Below, piece by piece: positions 17,543-26,551 of a stretch of DNA of 42,380 nucleotides. The first letter of the stretch is position 1; each line of letters begins with the position of its first letter. Made by a program: the position numbers and the translations under genes. The stretch spans positions 1 through 42,380 of the forward strand of contig PLOI01000122.1 of the NCBI GenBank assembly GCA_003142015.1, given 5' to 3'. Under the pieces are notes generated by a model. That model ran no database searches, had not been told where the DNA came from, and saw nothing but the letters and a program-made list of their open reading frames with translations. Source of the stretch: Acidobacteriaceae bacterium (GTDB lineage: Bacteria > Acidobacteriota > Terriglobia > Terriglobales > Acidobacteriaceae).

Positions 17543-17916
17543 AGCCCTCAATGGGTGTACACAGTGGAATTCTGGCTGCAGTGCTGGCGCTGATGCTGGT
17601 TTGGGCCGCAGGGTGCCACTCGTACCACATTGATATGACGGTAGAAAACCGCACAGGCGGGGCAATTCAACTGCTGGAGGTGGATTATCCGAGCGCCAGC
17701 TTTGGAGCCGACAAACTGGCGGCGGGCGAGGTCTTCCGGTACAGCATCCAGGTGCGCGGCAGCGGGCCGTTGAAGGTGGTGTACACAGGGAGCGATGGGC
17801 GGCAGGCGCAGATGGACGGGCCCACGCTGGCCGAGCGTCAGGAGGGGCGGATTCAAATTGTACTGCTGCCCGGCGGCAAAGCGGAGTTTCATCCCCAACT
17901 GACTCCGCAGCCCTGA
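17539..17916 (+). CDS. Small putative lipoprotein
   Basis: A 125-residue protein with an N-terminal hydrophobic stretch (about 10-24) ending in the lipobox-like WAAGC, so Cys25 or thereabouts is probably lipidated. The mature part (about 100 residues) looks all-beta (IDMTVENRTGGAIQLLEVDY and later strands), an immunoglobulin-like or transthyretin-like shape without catalytic motifs. The ATG overlaps the lpxD stop (ATGA at 17539-17542), so it is cotranslated with lpxD. No family was recognised. An envelope role follows only from the lipobox and neighbour. Confidence 0.75.
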   Translation: MKPSMGVHSGILAAVLALMLVWAAGCHSYHIDMTVENRTGGAIQLLEVDYPSASFGADKLAAGEVFRYSIQVRGSGPLKVVYTGSDGRQAQMDGPTLAERQEGRIQIVLLPGGKAEFHPQLTPQP

Positions 17917-17991
17917 AAAAGCCGTTCCAATTTGCATTGAAACCATAGAAATCGCAAGTAAAACGGTTTCGCTGACTGTTCCCTCTCCAAA

Positions 17992-18014
17992 TCTCACCGA
18001 TAAGCAGGGTGAGA
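17992..18014 (+). promoter_or_regulatory. Hairpin overlapping the ribosome site of the diguanylate cyclase
   Basis: TCTCACC (17992-17998) and GGTGAGA (18008-18014) form a perfect 7-bp stem with a 9-base loop. The right arm overlaps the Shine-Dalgarno sequence GAGAGGA (18011-18017) ahead of the ATG at 18023, so folding would hide it. Regulation by this hairpin is inference. Confidence 0.4.
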
Positions 18015-18022
18015 GGACACAG

Positions 18023-19915
18023 ATGAGCGGGAGCGCTGTACCCATCACTGGCCGTCGCCAGTTTCCGTGGCTGCGGAAACATGGGCTTACCGTGCGCCTG
18101 GGAGCCTGCTTCCTCTTGATCACGTTTGTGACCGTGGTTGTGGAATCAGCCGAGAATTGGAAGCCCGAGAATAACCCCGTGTGGGTTGTCAACGGGATTC
18201 TTCTCGCATACCTGCTCCTGGCTCCGCGTTGGCGCTGGCCTGCCTACCTGCTCACCGGTTTCCTTGCTCTTTCCATTCGCAGCGTGCTCATTCACGAGCG
18301 GTGGAATGAGTTACTGTTCTATAACGTGCTGAATATCGTCGAGGTGACGACCGGCGCCCTCCTGCTGCGGCAGCGTTCTACGATGCTTCCGCGCTTCACG
18401 GAACGCGGCTACCTCATCCGGTTCTTCGGCTTTGCGGTTCTGGCCGGACCGGCGTTGGCGGGAGGCATTCATGCGCTGGCGTTTCACTTCTGGGAGCATC
18501 CGGCTCTGCAACATCCATTCCTGAGTTGGATGGCCGCCGACGGCCTGGGCATTGCCATTGCCACACCAGCCTTTGCAGCCGTCTTGAAGACACGTCTTAG
18601 AAACACAGTAGACTGGCGGCGAAATTGGTTTTATCCGGCTTTTTTGCTCGGGGTGACTTTCGCCGCATTCGCGCAGAATCGGGCGCCGTTGGTTTACTTC
18701 ATCTATCCGCTGCTGGTTTTGGTCCTGGTGCGGCTTGGCCTGGGATATGCGTCGCTGTTTGCCATTCTGGTAGCCGCCATCGCGCAGTGGCTGACAATCT
18801 GCGGTTACGGCCCGTTTGCAGCAGAGGGCTTCATCAGTCCAATACTGTCCAGTCTGCATCTACAGGCCGCGGTTGCCTCTGCAATCATGTTGATTTACGG
18901 CATCTCCGTGGTACTGGAGCGACAGAAGGCCACCGAGCGCCGGCTCCAGGAAACCGTTTCCCTGCACAAGCTGGTCACCGAAAACTCCCGCGACTTGATT
19001 ATCCTCGCCGACTTCAACGGAAACCGGTCTTACGTTTCCTCGGCCTCCGAAAGCATGGGCGGGTGGAAGCCAGAAGAAGCTTCGGCGCTCGCCGGACTTC
19101 AACTGGTGCATCCGGAAGATCAGCCCAAAGCCGAAGCAGCGATGCGCGCGTTGCGTTCGGGCAGCGAGGGCGCCATGGTTGAGTGCCGCGTCCGGAAGCG
19201 GAACGGAGAGTATCTCTGGGTGGAAGCCGCCCTCCGGGTGGTGCATGATCCGGGCGCTGGTGTGCCTTCAGGAATCCTGAACATTGTTCGCGACATCTCC
19301 GAGCGCAAACGCTCCGAGCAGCAACTACAGGATGCCTACCGCGCCGTGGAGGCACTGGCCTTGACGGATGGGCTTACCGGCCTGGCCAACCGGCGGCGCT
19401 TCGACCAGTACCTGGCCACCGAGTGGCGGCGCGGCATGCGCGCCCGCCAACCGCTCTCCCTGCTCATGCTCGATGTGGATTTGTTCAAGGCGTACAACGA
19501 CAGCTATGGGCACCAGCGAGGCGACAGTTGCCTCAAGCAGATTGCGGAGTCGTGCATGGATGTGGTCTCACGGCCCGGAGACCTGGTGGCGCGCTTCGGC
19601 GGCGAGGAGTTTGTAGTGACCATGCCCAACACGGAAAGCGAGGGAGCCATGCAGGTGGCCGAAGAGATCTGCGAGGCTCTGCGCAGCCGCCGGTTGCCGC
19701 ACAACGGCAGCCCTTTAGGGATCGTCACCACCTCGATTGGCTGCGCGACATTGGTTCCTGCGTTCGGAAAGCACGCCCCTGACCTGATCGCGATTGCGGA
19801 CTACGCGCTCTATGCCGCCAAGCACAACGGCCGTAACCAGGTGTGCCTTGGCGATGTGCCGGAGAGACGTGAGGAAGGCACGCAACTGCAGACTGTAGCA
19901 GTTACGACGGCTTGA
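18023..19915 (+). CDS. MASE1-PAS-GGDEF diguanylate cyclase
   Basis: A 630-residue membrane sensor that makes cyclic di-GMP. The N-terminal MASE1 domain (about 25-300) has about eight membrane helices. A short coil (RQKATERRLQETVSLHKL) leads to a PAS/PAC sensor (about 315-430, ending NIVRDISERKRSEQQLQ). The GGDEF domain (about 440-605) starts DGLTGLANRRRFD; the active site is GGEEF, which is functional in known cyclases, and the product-inhibition I-site RPGD lies 5 residues before it. The start follows GAGAGGA with a hairpin that may cover it. It is alone in its transcript and convergent with the next gene. The PAS ligand is unknown; no haem- or flavin-specific signature was recognised. Confidence 0.93.
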   Translation: MSGSAVPITGRRQFPWLRKHGLTVRLGACFLLITFVTVVVESAENWKPENNPVWVVNGILLAYLLLAPRWRWPAYLLTGFLALSIRSVLIHERWNELLFYNVLNIVEVTTGALLLRQRSTMLPRFTERGYLIRFFGFAVLAGPALAGGIHALAFHFWEHPALQHPFLSWMAADGLGIAIATPAFAAVLKTRLRNTVDWRRNWFYPAFLLGVTFAAFAQNRAPLVYFIYPLLVLVLVRLGLGYASLFAILVAAIAQWLTICGYGPFAAEGFISPILSSLHLQAAVASAIMLIYGISVVLERQKATERRLQETVSLHKLVTENSRDLIILADFNGNRSYVSSASESMGGWKPEEASALAGLQLVHPEDQPKAEAAMRALRSGSEGAMVECRVRKRNGEYLWVEAALRVVHDPGAGVPSGILNIVRDISERKRSEQQLQDAYRAVEALALTDGLTGLANRRRFDQYLATEWRRGMRARQPLSLLMLDVDLFKAYNDSYGHQRGDSCLKQIAESCMDVVSRPGDLVARFGGEEFVVTMPNTESEGAMQVAEEICEALRSRRLPHNGSPLGIVTTSIGCATLVPAFGKHAPDLIAIADYALYAAKHNGRNQVCLGDVPERREEGTQLQTVAVTTA

Positions 19916-19989
19916 GCCGGTTTCGCGCCTTAGCCGATTTGCAAAGAGCGCGGAAGGAATGGCGCCCTGTTCGTGCGCTGTTCGCGCCC

Positions 19990-20031
19990 CCTCCCATATC
20001 TGACGCAAAAAGCGCGCCAGATACGGGGAGG
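19990..20031. terminator. Long inverted repeat between convergent genes
   Basis: CCTCCC-A-TATCTG-A-CGC pairs across an A-rich loop (AAAAAGC) with GCG-C-CAGATA-CG-GGAGG, with only small mismatches. It sits between the 3' ends of the cyclase (plus) and the secreted hypothetical (minus). There is no long U-tract on either side, so it may be a weak bidirectional terminator or an RNA 3'-end stabiliser. Confidence 0.45.
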
Positions 20032-20057
20032 CCACATTACAGCAATTGAATAATTAT

Positions 20058-21017
20058 CTAGTGCACCATGCCCTGAAAGAGCGGGGATTGCAAGAGGCTG
20101 CTGAACTGCGCATCCGAGGTGGCGAAGTGGATCGAAAGCCGCCCTGAGTCGGAGGAGAGGCTGGTGGCGCTCAACGCCTGCTTCTCAGCGTCCGAGCCGC
20201 TCATCTTGCGCAACATCAACGCGGCCGTCAGGAGCGATGAGATGGTGGCTGCGGCAAAGCTGTCGCCGGTGGAGATCGTAAGGTCAAACTTGACGCCGTG
20301 CTGGAAGTTCATTCCGTACCAAGAGGCCTGCAAGCGCTTTTGCACAGTTTCAAAGTCGGTAAGCGAGCCGGCCTCGCCCAGCACCTGTTTCATCATGGTC
20401 TGCGTACCCTTCTGGTCCAGGATGCTCCACAGAGGCTCGGAGTCTACGGCATTCATGGCTTCCATCATGGGCCCGTTGGTCTCCAGGCTGGGCGCCATGC
20501 CGTCACGGGCATCGAGAGCTTTAGTGACCGCTTCGGCGTCGCCGAAGACCATGGTGGAGGGATCAACAAAGCAAACCACCATGCCGGTTTTTGCCAGTGG
20601 ATAGACCCTGTTGGTGCGCACTAGGGTGACCTTCAGTTTCTGTTGGCGAAAGTTGGCCAGAATCTCCTGGACGGAGAACTGGCCCTGGGCGATTCCGACG
20701 GTATCCAGTTGATCGCCTTCACTCTTGGGGCGAAAGAGGGCAAAGGCCAACTGCTCCACATCGTGGTTCTCGTTCAGCCCGGACTTGTGCAGCGCATCCT
20801 CAAAGCGCTTGAGCCCAGGCGGCATGACGCGGTCACGCAAATCCATGGCCGAGGTCGAGTTCTCCATGGCGTGGTAGTCGATGGCCACCAACTGTTGCAC
20901 ATCATGCGGAATGGCGGTGCGGGCATCGGTGGACAACTGCGCCGCCGACGCCGAAGCGGCTGCGGCAAGCAAGATAGCCGGAATTGAAACTCTCAGAAAA
21001 GCTTTCAACAAATTCAT
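20058..21017 (-). CDS. Secreted hypothetical protein
   Basis: About 319 residues from ATG 21017 (MNLLKAFLRVS). A longer start at 21086 is possible but would place charged residues before the signal peptide. GGAGG directly abuts this ATG, and a TTG codon two codons later has better spacing, so the exact start is uncertain. The signal peptide ends near ASASAAQ (about 25-27). The mature part has two similar alpha/beta halves (DVQQLVAIDYHAMENS; then the segment around TGMVVCFVDPSTMVFGDAEAV), no cysteine-rich or catalytic motif, and a basic/hydrophobic C-terminus. Not recognised; presumably periplasmic. Confidence 0.72.
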   Translation of the reverse strand: MNLLKAFLRVSIPAILLAAAASASAAQLSTDARTAIPHDVQQLVAIDYHAMENSTSAMDLRDRVMPPGLKRFEDALHKSGLNENHDVEQLAFALFRPKSEGDQLDTVGIAQGQFSVQEILANFRQQKLKVTLVRTNRVYPLAKTGMVVCFVDPSTMVFGDAEAVTKALDARDGMAPSLETNGPMMEAMNAVDSEPLWSILDQKGTQTMMKQVLGEAGSLTDFETVQKRLQASWYGMNFQHGVKFDLTISTGDSFAAATISSLLTAALMLRKMSGSDAEKQALSATSLSSDSGRLSIHFATSDAQFSSLLQSPLFQGMVH

Positions 21018-21171
21018 CCTCCACAGTAGCGGAAGCTGTTGAATCCATGGACGGAAGGCAGCTAAAAACCTGCGCTTCCATTGCATTCAATGGCGAACAA
21101 CCCCGTTCCTGTTCCACTTTCATTTTACGCGTTGGGTGCATCTGATGCACCCTTCGAGCCGGATGGGACGT

Positions 21172-22092
21172 TCATTCCTCTTCCGGCCAGGCCATTGGAG
21201 CCGCAAGTCGGCGCTCCAGAATCTTGGTCTGCGCATCGAACCCAGTCAATTGACGCATCCACTCGCTATCCCGCTCACAGGCAGTTTCGGGGAGCAATCC
21301 GATGACTTCGCCCTCGACGGGCACGGCTTTGTGGCGCACGGCCAAGGCCGAGACGGCGCGGTAGACCTGCGAGAGGGGCGTGACCTCGAGATCTGTAATG
21401 TCCATGGCAAGCTGCGCGCGACCGTGAGCCAGGACTCCCATGGCTTTGACGCCTTTGAGGCCGCCGGAAGCGGCGCGAACTCCTTTGGCAATGGCGCGCA
21501 CCATGGCGACGTCCGCTGAATCGAAGTAGATGTTGTAGGCTACCAGGAGCTTTCGGGCGCCGACTGCGCAAGCGCCTGCGGTGGGATGGAGGTTGGGGCC
21601 GCCGATGTCGGGCCGGCGGGAAGAATCCTTGGCGACGGCTTCGCGCAACCCCTCGAACTGGCCGCGGCGCACCTCTTCGACATTGGCGCGGTCGGGCCGA
21701 GCGGCCGCCGCCCCGTAAAAGAAGACCGGCACGCCGAAGCGTCGCCAGATTTCCTGTCCTGCTTGGCGGGCGAGCAGCGCGCACTGCTCCAGTTTGATGC
21801 CGGAGATGGGCACGAAGGGGATTACGTCGGCCGCGCCGATGCGGGGGTGAACCCCCTGCTGGCAGGTCAGGTTGATCAGCTCAACGGCCTTGCCCACACC
21901 GCGCACTGCGGCTTCAACCATCGCCGCGGGATCGCCGGCAAGTGTCACCAGGGAGCGGTTGTGGTCAGCGTCCATCGACCAATCGAGCAGATGCACTCCC
22001 TCGACCCGCATCGCGGCCACAATGGCCTCGACCCGCCGGGTATCCGTGCCCTCGGAGAAGTTGGGAACGCACTCGACAACCGGTCCGCTCAT
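21172..22092 (-). CDS. ftcD: Glutamate formimidoyltransferase
   Basis: A 306-residue enzyme from ATG 22092 (MSGPVVECVPNFSEG); a GTG 12 bases upstream is also possible. It transfers the formimino group from N-formimino-glutamate to tetrahydrofolate in histidine degradation. Diagnostic motifs are VECVPNFSEG at the N-terminus, DADHNRSLVTLAG, HPRIGAADVIPFVP (with the catalytic His), and the GGPNLHPTAGACAVGAR segment. This corresponds to the transferase domain only; the cyclodeaminase half found in mammalian FTCD is absent, as is common in bacteria. No other hut gene is adjacent, so the rest of the pathway lies elsewhere. Confidence 0.93.
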   Translation of the reverse strand: MSGPVVECVPNFSEGTDTRRVEAIVAAMRVEGVHLLDWSMDADHNRSLVTLAGDPAAMVEAAVRGVGKAVELINLTCQQGVHPRIGAADVIPFVPISGIKLEQCALLARQAGQEIWRRFGVPVFFYGAAAARPDRANVEEVRRGQFEGLREAVAKDSSRRPDIGGPNLHPTAGACAVGARKLLVAYNIYFDSADVAMVRAIAKGVRAASGGLKGVKAMGVLAHGRAQLAMDITDLEVTPLSQVYRAVSALAVRHKAVPVEGEVIGLLPETACERDSEWMRQLTGFDAQTKILERRLAAPMAWPEEE

Positions 22093-22195
22093 CGTCTCTT
22101 TCACCCTGGCTTTGAAAGGGCACAGCCTTGGATGCGGTCAGCGTTAAATCCCTGACCTACCAGCCGCGCCAGTCAAAGTGTCTACTTTCTCGCCA

Positions 22196-22951
22196 TCACT
22201 TCCAGAAGGTATAGCCCACCTGCACCTGGATGCTGGCATTGACGCCCGGATTGCGGTCGCCCAGCGATGCAGAGGAGATATGCACCGCGTTTACAGCCAG
22301 GTCAATCGAGCGCCTGTCGCGGGTGAAGTAGTGAATGCCCACGCCCCCTTGCGGCGAAAAATTCCAAACACTCGTCGAACCATCGACGGAGAAATTCGGA
22401 GCACTCGAATAGCTTGGCGGAAACTGGCGGGTGGTGTAGATGAGCCCGCCCGCGCCCTGAAACCATGGCTGAACGCGCCGTGATTTGGTGAGGAAATTCC
22501 AGCGGAAGATCACCGGGGTCAGGCTGACGCCACGATAAGTGCCACCGGCAACCGGCAGAGTGCAGGGCGTGGGCGTACCGCTCACAATACAGGTGTATTG
22601 CGCATAGTGCGGAGCCGGAGTATAGGCCTGCCAAAGCGGCATGATGTTGCCGCCGAACTCGAACTGACCGCTGAAAACGCCGGCATGAAGAACCGGGGTA
22701 AGAGGCTTCGCCAATTGGAATCCGGCCCAGAGGAACTTGAAATCCGAGCGATCGCCAACGCCCGTTCCCCAATTGACAAACGGGCCGTACTCCCAGCTCC
22801 TGGCGTCGCGGACGTGGGCAACGGGATTCTCTGCTACTGGCGCAGCAACTGTTGCAGTGCTGCTTGAAGTTTGGGCGGCGGCGATGTCTGTTCCTGCCGC
22901 GGCGGCCCCACTCATCAAGACGAAGACGAAAAGCTTTACGATTCGGGTCAA
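22196..22951 (-). CDS. Outer-membrane beta-barrel, PagL-like lipid A deacylase (acyloxyacyl hydrolase)
   Basis: A 251-residue exported barrel. Signal peptide at about 1-26, ending near DIAAAQ. The mature protein alternates hydrophobic beta strands and finishes VQVGYTFWK, with a terminal aromatic as in outer-membrane proteins. The segment NAVHISSASLGDRNPGVN matches the PagL active-site layout HxSxAxL...NPG, with catalytic His and Ser present; the position of the PagL Glu appears to be Asn here. PagL removes the 3-O acyl chain of lipid A. Acidobacterial proteins of this type are commonly labelled acyloxyacyl hydrolase; activity is unproven. It runs in the same direction as ftcD, with a gap of about 100 bases. 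Confidence 0.72.
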   Translation of the reverse strand: MTRIVKLFVFVLMSGAAAAGTDIAAAQTSSSTATVAAPVAENPVAHVRDARSWEYGPFVNWGTGVGDRSDFKFLWAGFQLAKPLTPVLHAGVFSGQFEFGGNIMPLWQAYTPAPHYAQYTCIVSGTPTPCTLPVAGGTYRGVSLTPVIFRWNFLTKSRRVQPWFQGAGGLIYTTRQFPPSYSSAPNFSVDGSTSVWNFSPQGGVGIHYFTRDRRSIDLAVNAVHISSASLGDRNPGVNASIQVQVGYTFWK

Positions 22952-22991
22952 CGTTCTTCCCTTCCCTTAACGAAAATTCTTGAATCTCCAC

Positions 22992-23020
22992 AAAAAGGCC
23001 GCCACAACCGGGCGGCCTTT
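22992..23020 (-). terminator. Intrinsic terminator of yebC
   Basis: Read on the minus strand: AAAGGCCGCC, a 7-base loop, GGCGGCCTTT, then a short T-run (complement of AAAAA at 22992-22996). The perfect 10-bp GC-rich stem lies 22 bases after the yebC stop codon. Confidence 0.88.
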
Positions 23021-23041
23021 CTAACGCCTCTTGGCGTCATC

Positions 23042-23788
23042 TTAACCGGCCGCCGCTTCCATTTGTTCAGCGTCCATGTCGAAGTTCGAATGGACGTTCT
23101 GCGTGTCGTCGCAGTCTTCCAGAACCTCGAGCAGACGAATCATCTGACTAGCCTCTTTGCCTTCCAGCTTAGTGTAGGTGGAGGCGACCATGGTCACCTC
23201 GCTCATCACCGTGGGGATGCCGGCAGCCTTCACGGCCGCGGCAACGGCCTCGTGATCGGCGGGATCGGAGACAATCTCCCATGTGTCGCCCTCGTCGTTC
23301 AGGTCTTCGCCGCCATGTTCGAGCACGATGTCCATCAGTTGCTCTTCCGTGGCCGCGTCCTTCTCGACGGCGATGAGCCCCTTCTTGTGGAACATGAAGC
23401 GGACCGAGCCGGATTCGCCCAGATTCCCGCCATTTTTTGCAAAGGCATGGCGGATCTCGCTCACCGCGCGGTTGCGGTTATCGGTCAGCACATCGACGAT
23501 GATGGCGACGCCGCCGGGACCGTAGCCCTCGAAGGTGATCTCTTCGTAGGTAAGGCCCTCCAACTCGCCGGTACCGCGCTGTATCGCGCGCTTGATGTTG
23601 TCCTGCGGCATATTCTCGGCTTTGGCCGCCAGAACGGCGGTTCGCAGCCGGGCGTTCGTATCGGGGTTGCCGCCGCCTTTGGCCGCCACCGCGATTTCCC
23701 TGAGGAGGCGAGTGAATATCTTGCCGCGCTTGGCATCCAGCGCGCCCTTCTTGTGCTTGATTGTGGCCCATTTGGAGTGGCCGGACAT
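23042..23788 (-). CDS. yebC: YebC/PmpR family protein
   Basis: A 248-residue protein of normal family length. It starts with the invariant MSGHSKWATIKHKKG, followed by FTRLLREIAVAAKGGG, NMPQDNIKRAIQRG and the EGYGPGGVAIIVDVLTDN core. The family was named for DNA-binding regulators; more recent work links YebC and its mitochondrial relative TACO1 to translation through polyproline or difficult stretches. It sits alone between a terminator and a divergent gene. Confidence 0.96.
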   Translation of the reverse strand: MSGHSKWATIKHKKGALDAKRGKIFTRLLREIAVAAKGGGNPDTNARLRTAVLAAKAENMPQDNIKRAIQRGTGELEGLTYEEITFEGYGPGGVAIIVDVLTDNRNRAVSEIRHAFAKNGGNLGESGSVRFMFHKKGLIAVEKDAATEEQLMDIVLEHGGEDLNDEGDTWEIVSDPADHEAVAAAVKAAGIPTVMSEVTMVASTYTKLEGKEASQMIRLLEVLEDCDDTQNVHSNFDMDAEQMEAAAG

Positions 23789-24060
23789 GTGAACCTCAGT
23801 AGTCGAGAAAATGGTGGCGCGGCACGCGCCTGACCTTGTGAGTATACCATCGGCGAGGCCGCAAATGGCTAACCCGTGGCAGCGCGGTTTTGGGGGCAGA
23901 ACAGTCGTCCAAGGGTGGCTTTACCGGCTCGCCGGCCTTTTACTTCCAGCGCGCACGGCATGAATTATGGCTAGACTGGATGTGGTGCTGGCGCTTGAAG
24001 CCGAAGATCGGATTGCTCTCCGGTACGCAGCCCAGGCGGGGAGTGGGAAGATGGTGTGGC

Positions 24061-24927
24061 GTGATTGACATCCATCAGCATCTGATCTGGGGAGTGGACG
24101 ACGGATCGCCTGACCTGGACACTTCTCTCTCCATGGCGCGCGAGGCCGCAGCCGAAGGCGTGACTCATATCGTTTGCACTCCGCACGCCAGCGAGCGCTA
24201 CCCTTACCATGCCCAGCTGATCGAAGAGCGTTACGCCGAGTTGCGCGGGCTGCTCGAGGGCCAGATGGAATTGAGCCTGGCTTGCGACTTCCACATGACC
24301 GCGGAAAATATCTATGAGGCGGTCGCCAATCCCCTGCGGTACTCGCTTGATGGCAAAGGATACCTGCTGATCGAATTCGCCAACGCCTCAATTCCCCGGC
24401 AAATCAGCGACGCCATGTTCTTGCTGCAGTCGGCTGGATATACGTTGATCATTACGCATCCGGAGCGGTATGCCGCGCTGCTGGGCCAGCCGGAGATGTT
24501 AGCGGAGTGGATGCGCCATGGCAGCTTGGTCCAGGTAACGGCCGGTTCGCTCTATGGGCGATTCGGCAAGATGGCGGAGGCCTTTTCCAACGAGCTGCTG
24601 GAGCGCAACTGGATTCACTTTCTGGCCACCGATGCGCACAACATGACCGGACGGCTGCCGCATCTAAAGAAGGGCTACAACTATGTGGCGCAACGAGCCG
24701 GCGAGGAAACAGCGCGGCGGCTGTGTGTGACCAACCCGCGGGCCGCCGTTGATGGCGCCCCATGGCCTGAGCAGCCAGAGTCTGTGGGACTTTGGGAGCG
24801 TGTGCCGCTAAAGTTCCGCGCAAAGAAATTTGCTGGCCCGTCCGGCAGGAATTCCGACGCAGACTCAGGCGACGAAGCTCCCGAGGCCCGCAAAGCCGGC
24901 TTTTTCAAGCGTCTGTTCGTGCGATAG
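24061..24927 (+). CDS. CpsB/YwqE-type PHP-fold tyrosine phosphatase
   Basis: About 288 residues from GTG 24061 (codons read VIDIHQHL); GAAG lies about 10 bases upstream. An ATG at 23890 in the same frame would add 57 residues with no family match. The PHP metal sites are visible: DIHQHLIWGVDDGSPDLD, TPHASERYPY, ITHPERYAAL, and LATDAHNMTG. Family members (CpsB, YwqE) are manganese-dependent phosphatases acting on bacterial tyrosine kinases that control capsule or exopolysaccharide export. The C-terminal 50 residues form a polar linker ending FFKRLFVR. No polysaccharide genes are adjacent, so the partner kinase is elsewhere. Confidence 0.87.
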   Translation: MIDIHQHLIWGVDDGSPDLDTSLSMAREAAAEGVTHIVCTPHASERYPYHAQLIEERYAELRGLLEGQMELSLACDFHMTAENIYEAVANPLRYSLDGKGYLLIEFANASIPRQISDAMFLLQSAGYTLIITHPERYAALLGQPEMLAEWMRHGSLVQVTAGSLYGRFGKMAEAFSNELLERNWIHFLATDAHNMTGRLPHLKKGYNYVAQRAGEETARRLCVTNPRAAVDGAPWPEQPESVGLWERVPLKFRAKKFAGPSGRNSDADSGDEAPEARKAGFFKRLFVR

Positions 24928-24958
24928 ACCAGCGTGATTTGAAACGCGAATCCAGCCT

Positions 24959-25705
24959 CTACAGCCCCAGTCCGCCATCCACGGTCAGAACCTGGCCGGT
25001 GACAAAGTGCGGCCCGGCGGCGAAGAAGAGAACCGCCTGGGCTACGTCTTCCACGTTCCCGTTGCGCCGCATGGGCGTTTTGGCGGCAAAGTGCGCCGCT
25101 TGACCGCTGCCGCGCCCGTTCTCCTCTCCGTCCAGCTCAATCCAACCCGGCGCAACGCAGTTGACGCTGACCTCTGGGGCAAAGGCTTTGGCCATGGCCT
25201 GTGTAAGCATGTGCAGCGCGGCTTTGGATGCGCAATAGTGGGCATGGCCGGCCCAGGCATGAATTCCCCCGAGGGAACCGATGTTGACGATCCGGCCTTC
25301 GGCGGCACGCAGATGGGGCAACGCCTCGCGCGCCACAAGGAAAGGCCCGCGCGCATTGGTCTCGAAGACCACATTCCACTGGTCTAATGTGAGGCTGTCG
25401 AGTGGGGCCGACTCAAAAACGGCGGCGTTGTTGACGACCAGATCGAGCCGGCCGAAGCGGCCAACTACGGCCGTGACTGCCGAGCCCACCGAAGCCTCGG
25501 AACGCACATCGCACTCGACTGCCAAGCTGCTGCGACCAAGATTTTCTATGTCTCGAACGGTTTGATCGGCTTCGGCGTGAGAGCTGCGGAAAGTGATGGC
25601 CACGTCCGCGCCGGCTTGCGCTAACGCCAGCGCGATGCCGCGGCCGATGCGCCGCGCGCCGCCCGTAACCAGTGCCGATTTGCCGCTTAGAGGTTGGTTG
25701 GTCAT
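24959..25705 (-). CDS. SDR family oxidoreductase
   Basis: A 248-residue short-chain dehydrogenase/reductase. The NAD(P) site is TGGARRIGRGIALALA (about 14-29), where the Arg after TGGA is typical of NADP-dependent pteridine reductase- and FabG-like members. Further motifs: CDVRSEA, LDLVVNNAAVFES, the catalytic Ser in IVNIGSLGG, and HYCASKAALHM with Tyr and Lys. The C-terminus TGQVLTVDGGLGL is characteristic. Substrate cannot be read from the sequence; folate/pteridine reduction is one candidate. Monocistronic or read with the following secreted gene. Confidence 0.92.
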   Translation of the reverse strand: MTNQPLSGKSALVTGGARRIGRGIALALAQAGADVAITFRSSHAEADQTVRDIENLGRSSLAVECDVRSEASVGSAVTAVVGRFGRLDLVVNNAAVFESAPLDSLTLDQWNVVFETNARGPFLVAREALPHLRAAEGRIVNIGSLGGIHAWAGHAHYCASKAALHMLTQAMAKAFAPEVSVNCVAPGWIELDGEENGRGSGQAAHFAAKTPMRRNGNVEDVAQAVLFFAAGPHFVTGQVLTVDGGLGL

Positions 25706-25766
25706 TGAAACCCATACCCCTTCAAAGCCGTGTGGATTCAGAGGCCAATGCAGCCCGATGCAACAA

Positions 25767-26312
25767 TTACTTCGGCTGGGGTTGAGTGGGCTGCGCGTCC
25801 GGCTGGGCTGCGGGCTTGTCCTTTGACGCTGGCGCGGGGGCTGGCCCTGGACTCTTGCCGCCCTCTGAGGTCTCGGGATGCTTCTTATAGATCGAGTACT
25901 GCTCGCCGGGGCGCTTCATCCGGATATCGATCGCCATCTGAGCCTGGTCGACTTTGTAGTCGTCACCAAAGGTCTGGAACCCTTTGGCGATGATTTGCAG
26001 TCGTACTGTGTCGCCGAGTGGCAACACATCGATGATGGTTTTACCATCCTCGTTGGTTTTCAACTCCATGTTGCCTTTGTCCTTCTCGCCCTCCATGGGG
26101 TGGAAGATGACTGCGGCATTTTCAATGGGTTTGCCAGTGGAGTCCCGCACCACGGTGACCTCAATGCGCGCGGTGGGTGGGGGCGTCTTGTACTTGCGGC
26201 CGCGCTTGGAGGTGTTTTGCTGAGCGCTCACAGCGAGCGACGAGAAGATCAGGCCGAACGAGGCCACGACAATACAGAGACGAAAAGGAAAACGGCGAAC
26301 CATGGTCCCCAT
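25767..26312 (-). CDS. Secreted protein with carboxypeptidase-regulatory-like domain
   Basis: About 181 residues from ATG 26312 (MGTMVRRFPFRL); ATG 26303 is an equally possible start. The longer in-frame reading upstream overlaps the groES regulatory area and has no signal peptide. Signal peptide about 1-29, ending LAVSAQQ. The single beta-sandwich domain (about 45-130) begins RIEVTVVRDSTGKPIENAAVIFHP, the pattern of CarboxypepD_reg/transthyretin-like domains. The tail is low-complexity Pro, Ala, Lys and Gln. It probably binds or spaces something at the cell surface or periplasm. No catalytic residues are seen. Confidence 0.75.
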   Translation of the reverse strand: MGTMVRRFPFRLCIVVASFGLIFSSLAVSAQQNTSKRGRKYKTPPPTARIEVTVVRDSTGKPIENAAVIFHPMEGEKDKGNMELKTNEDGKTIIDVLPLGDTVRLQIIAKGFQTFGDDYKVDQAQMAIDIRMKRPGEQYSIYKKHPETSEGGKSPGPAPAPASKDKPAAQPDAQPTQPQPK

Positions 26313-26551
26313 TGTAAATGGTCTCAGGTAAGGGGCCGATGCGCTGCCGGTCGAAGGCGCAGGTTTGACGAGCGAGAAGGAGCCTTTTGCATCAAAGACG
26401 TATCGATATTGCACCGTTGAGATGCATCCACGAAATAGTGCATTTTGAGCGTCGCATTGATCGCGTGGAGCTACAAAGGAGCCTTCGACCCGGCCTGCGG
26501 AGAGCAATCACGCTATCTGAGCGCAACCCACTCATATTTCCAAGACAACAC

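Noticed and set aside
25878-26420. Plus-strand open frame opposite the secreted regulatory-like gene
   Set aside because: No ribosome site or domain; the minus strand has a signal peptide and a beta-sandwich pattern.
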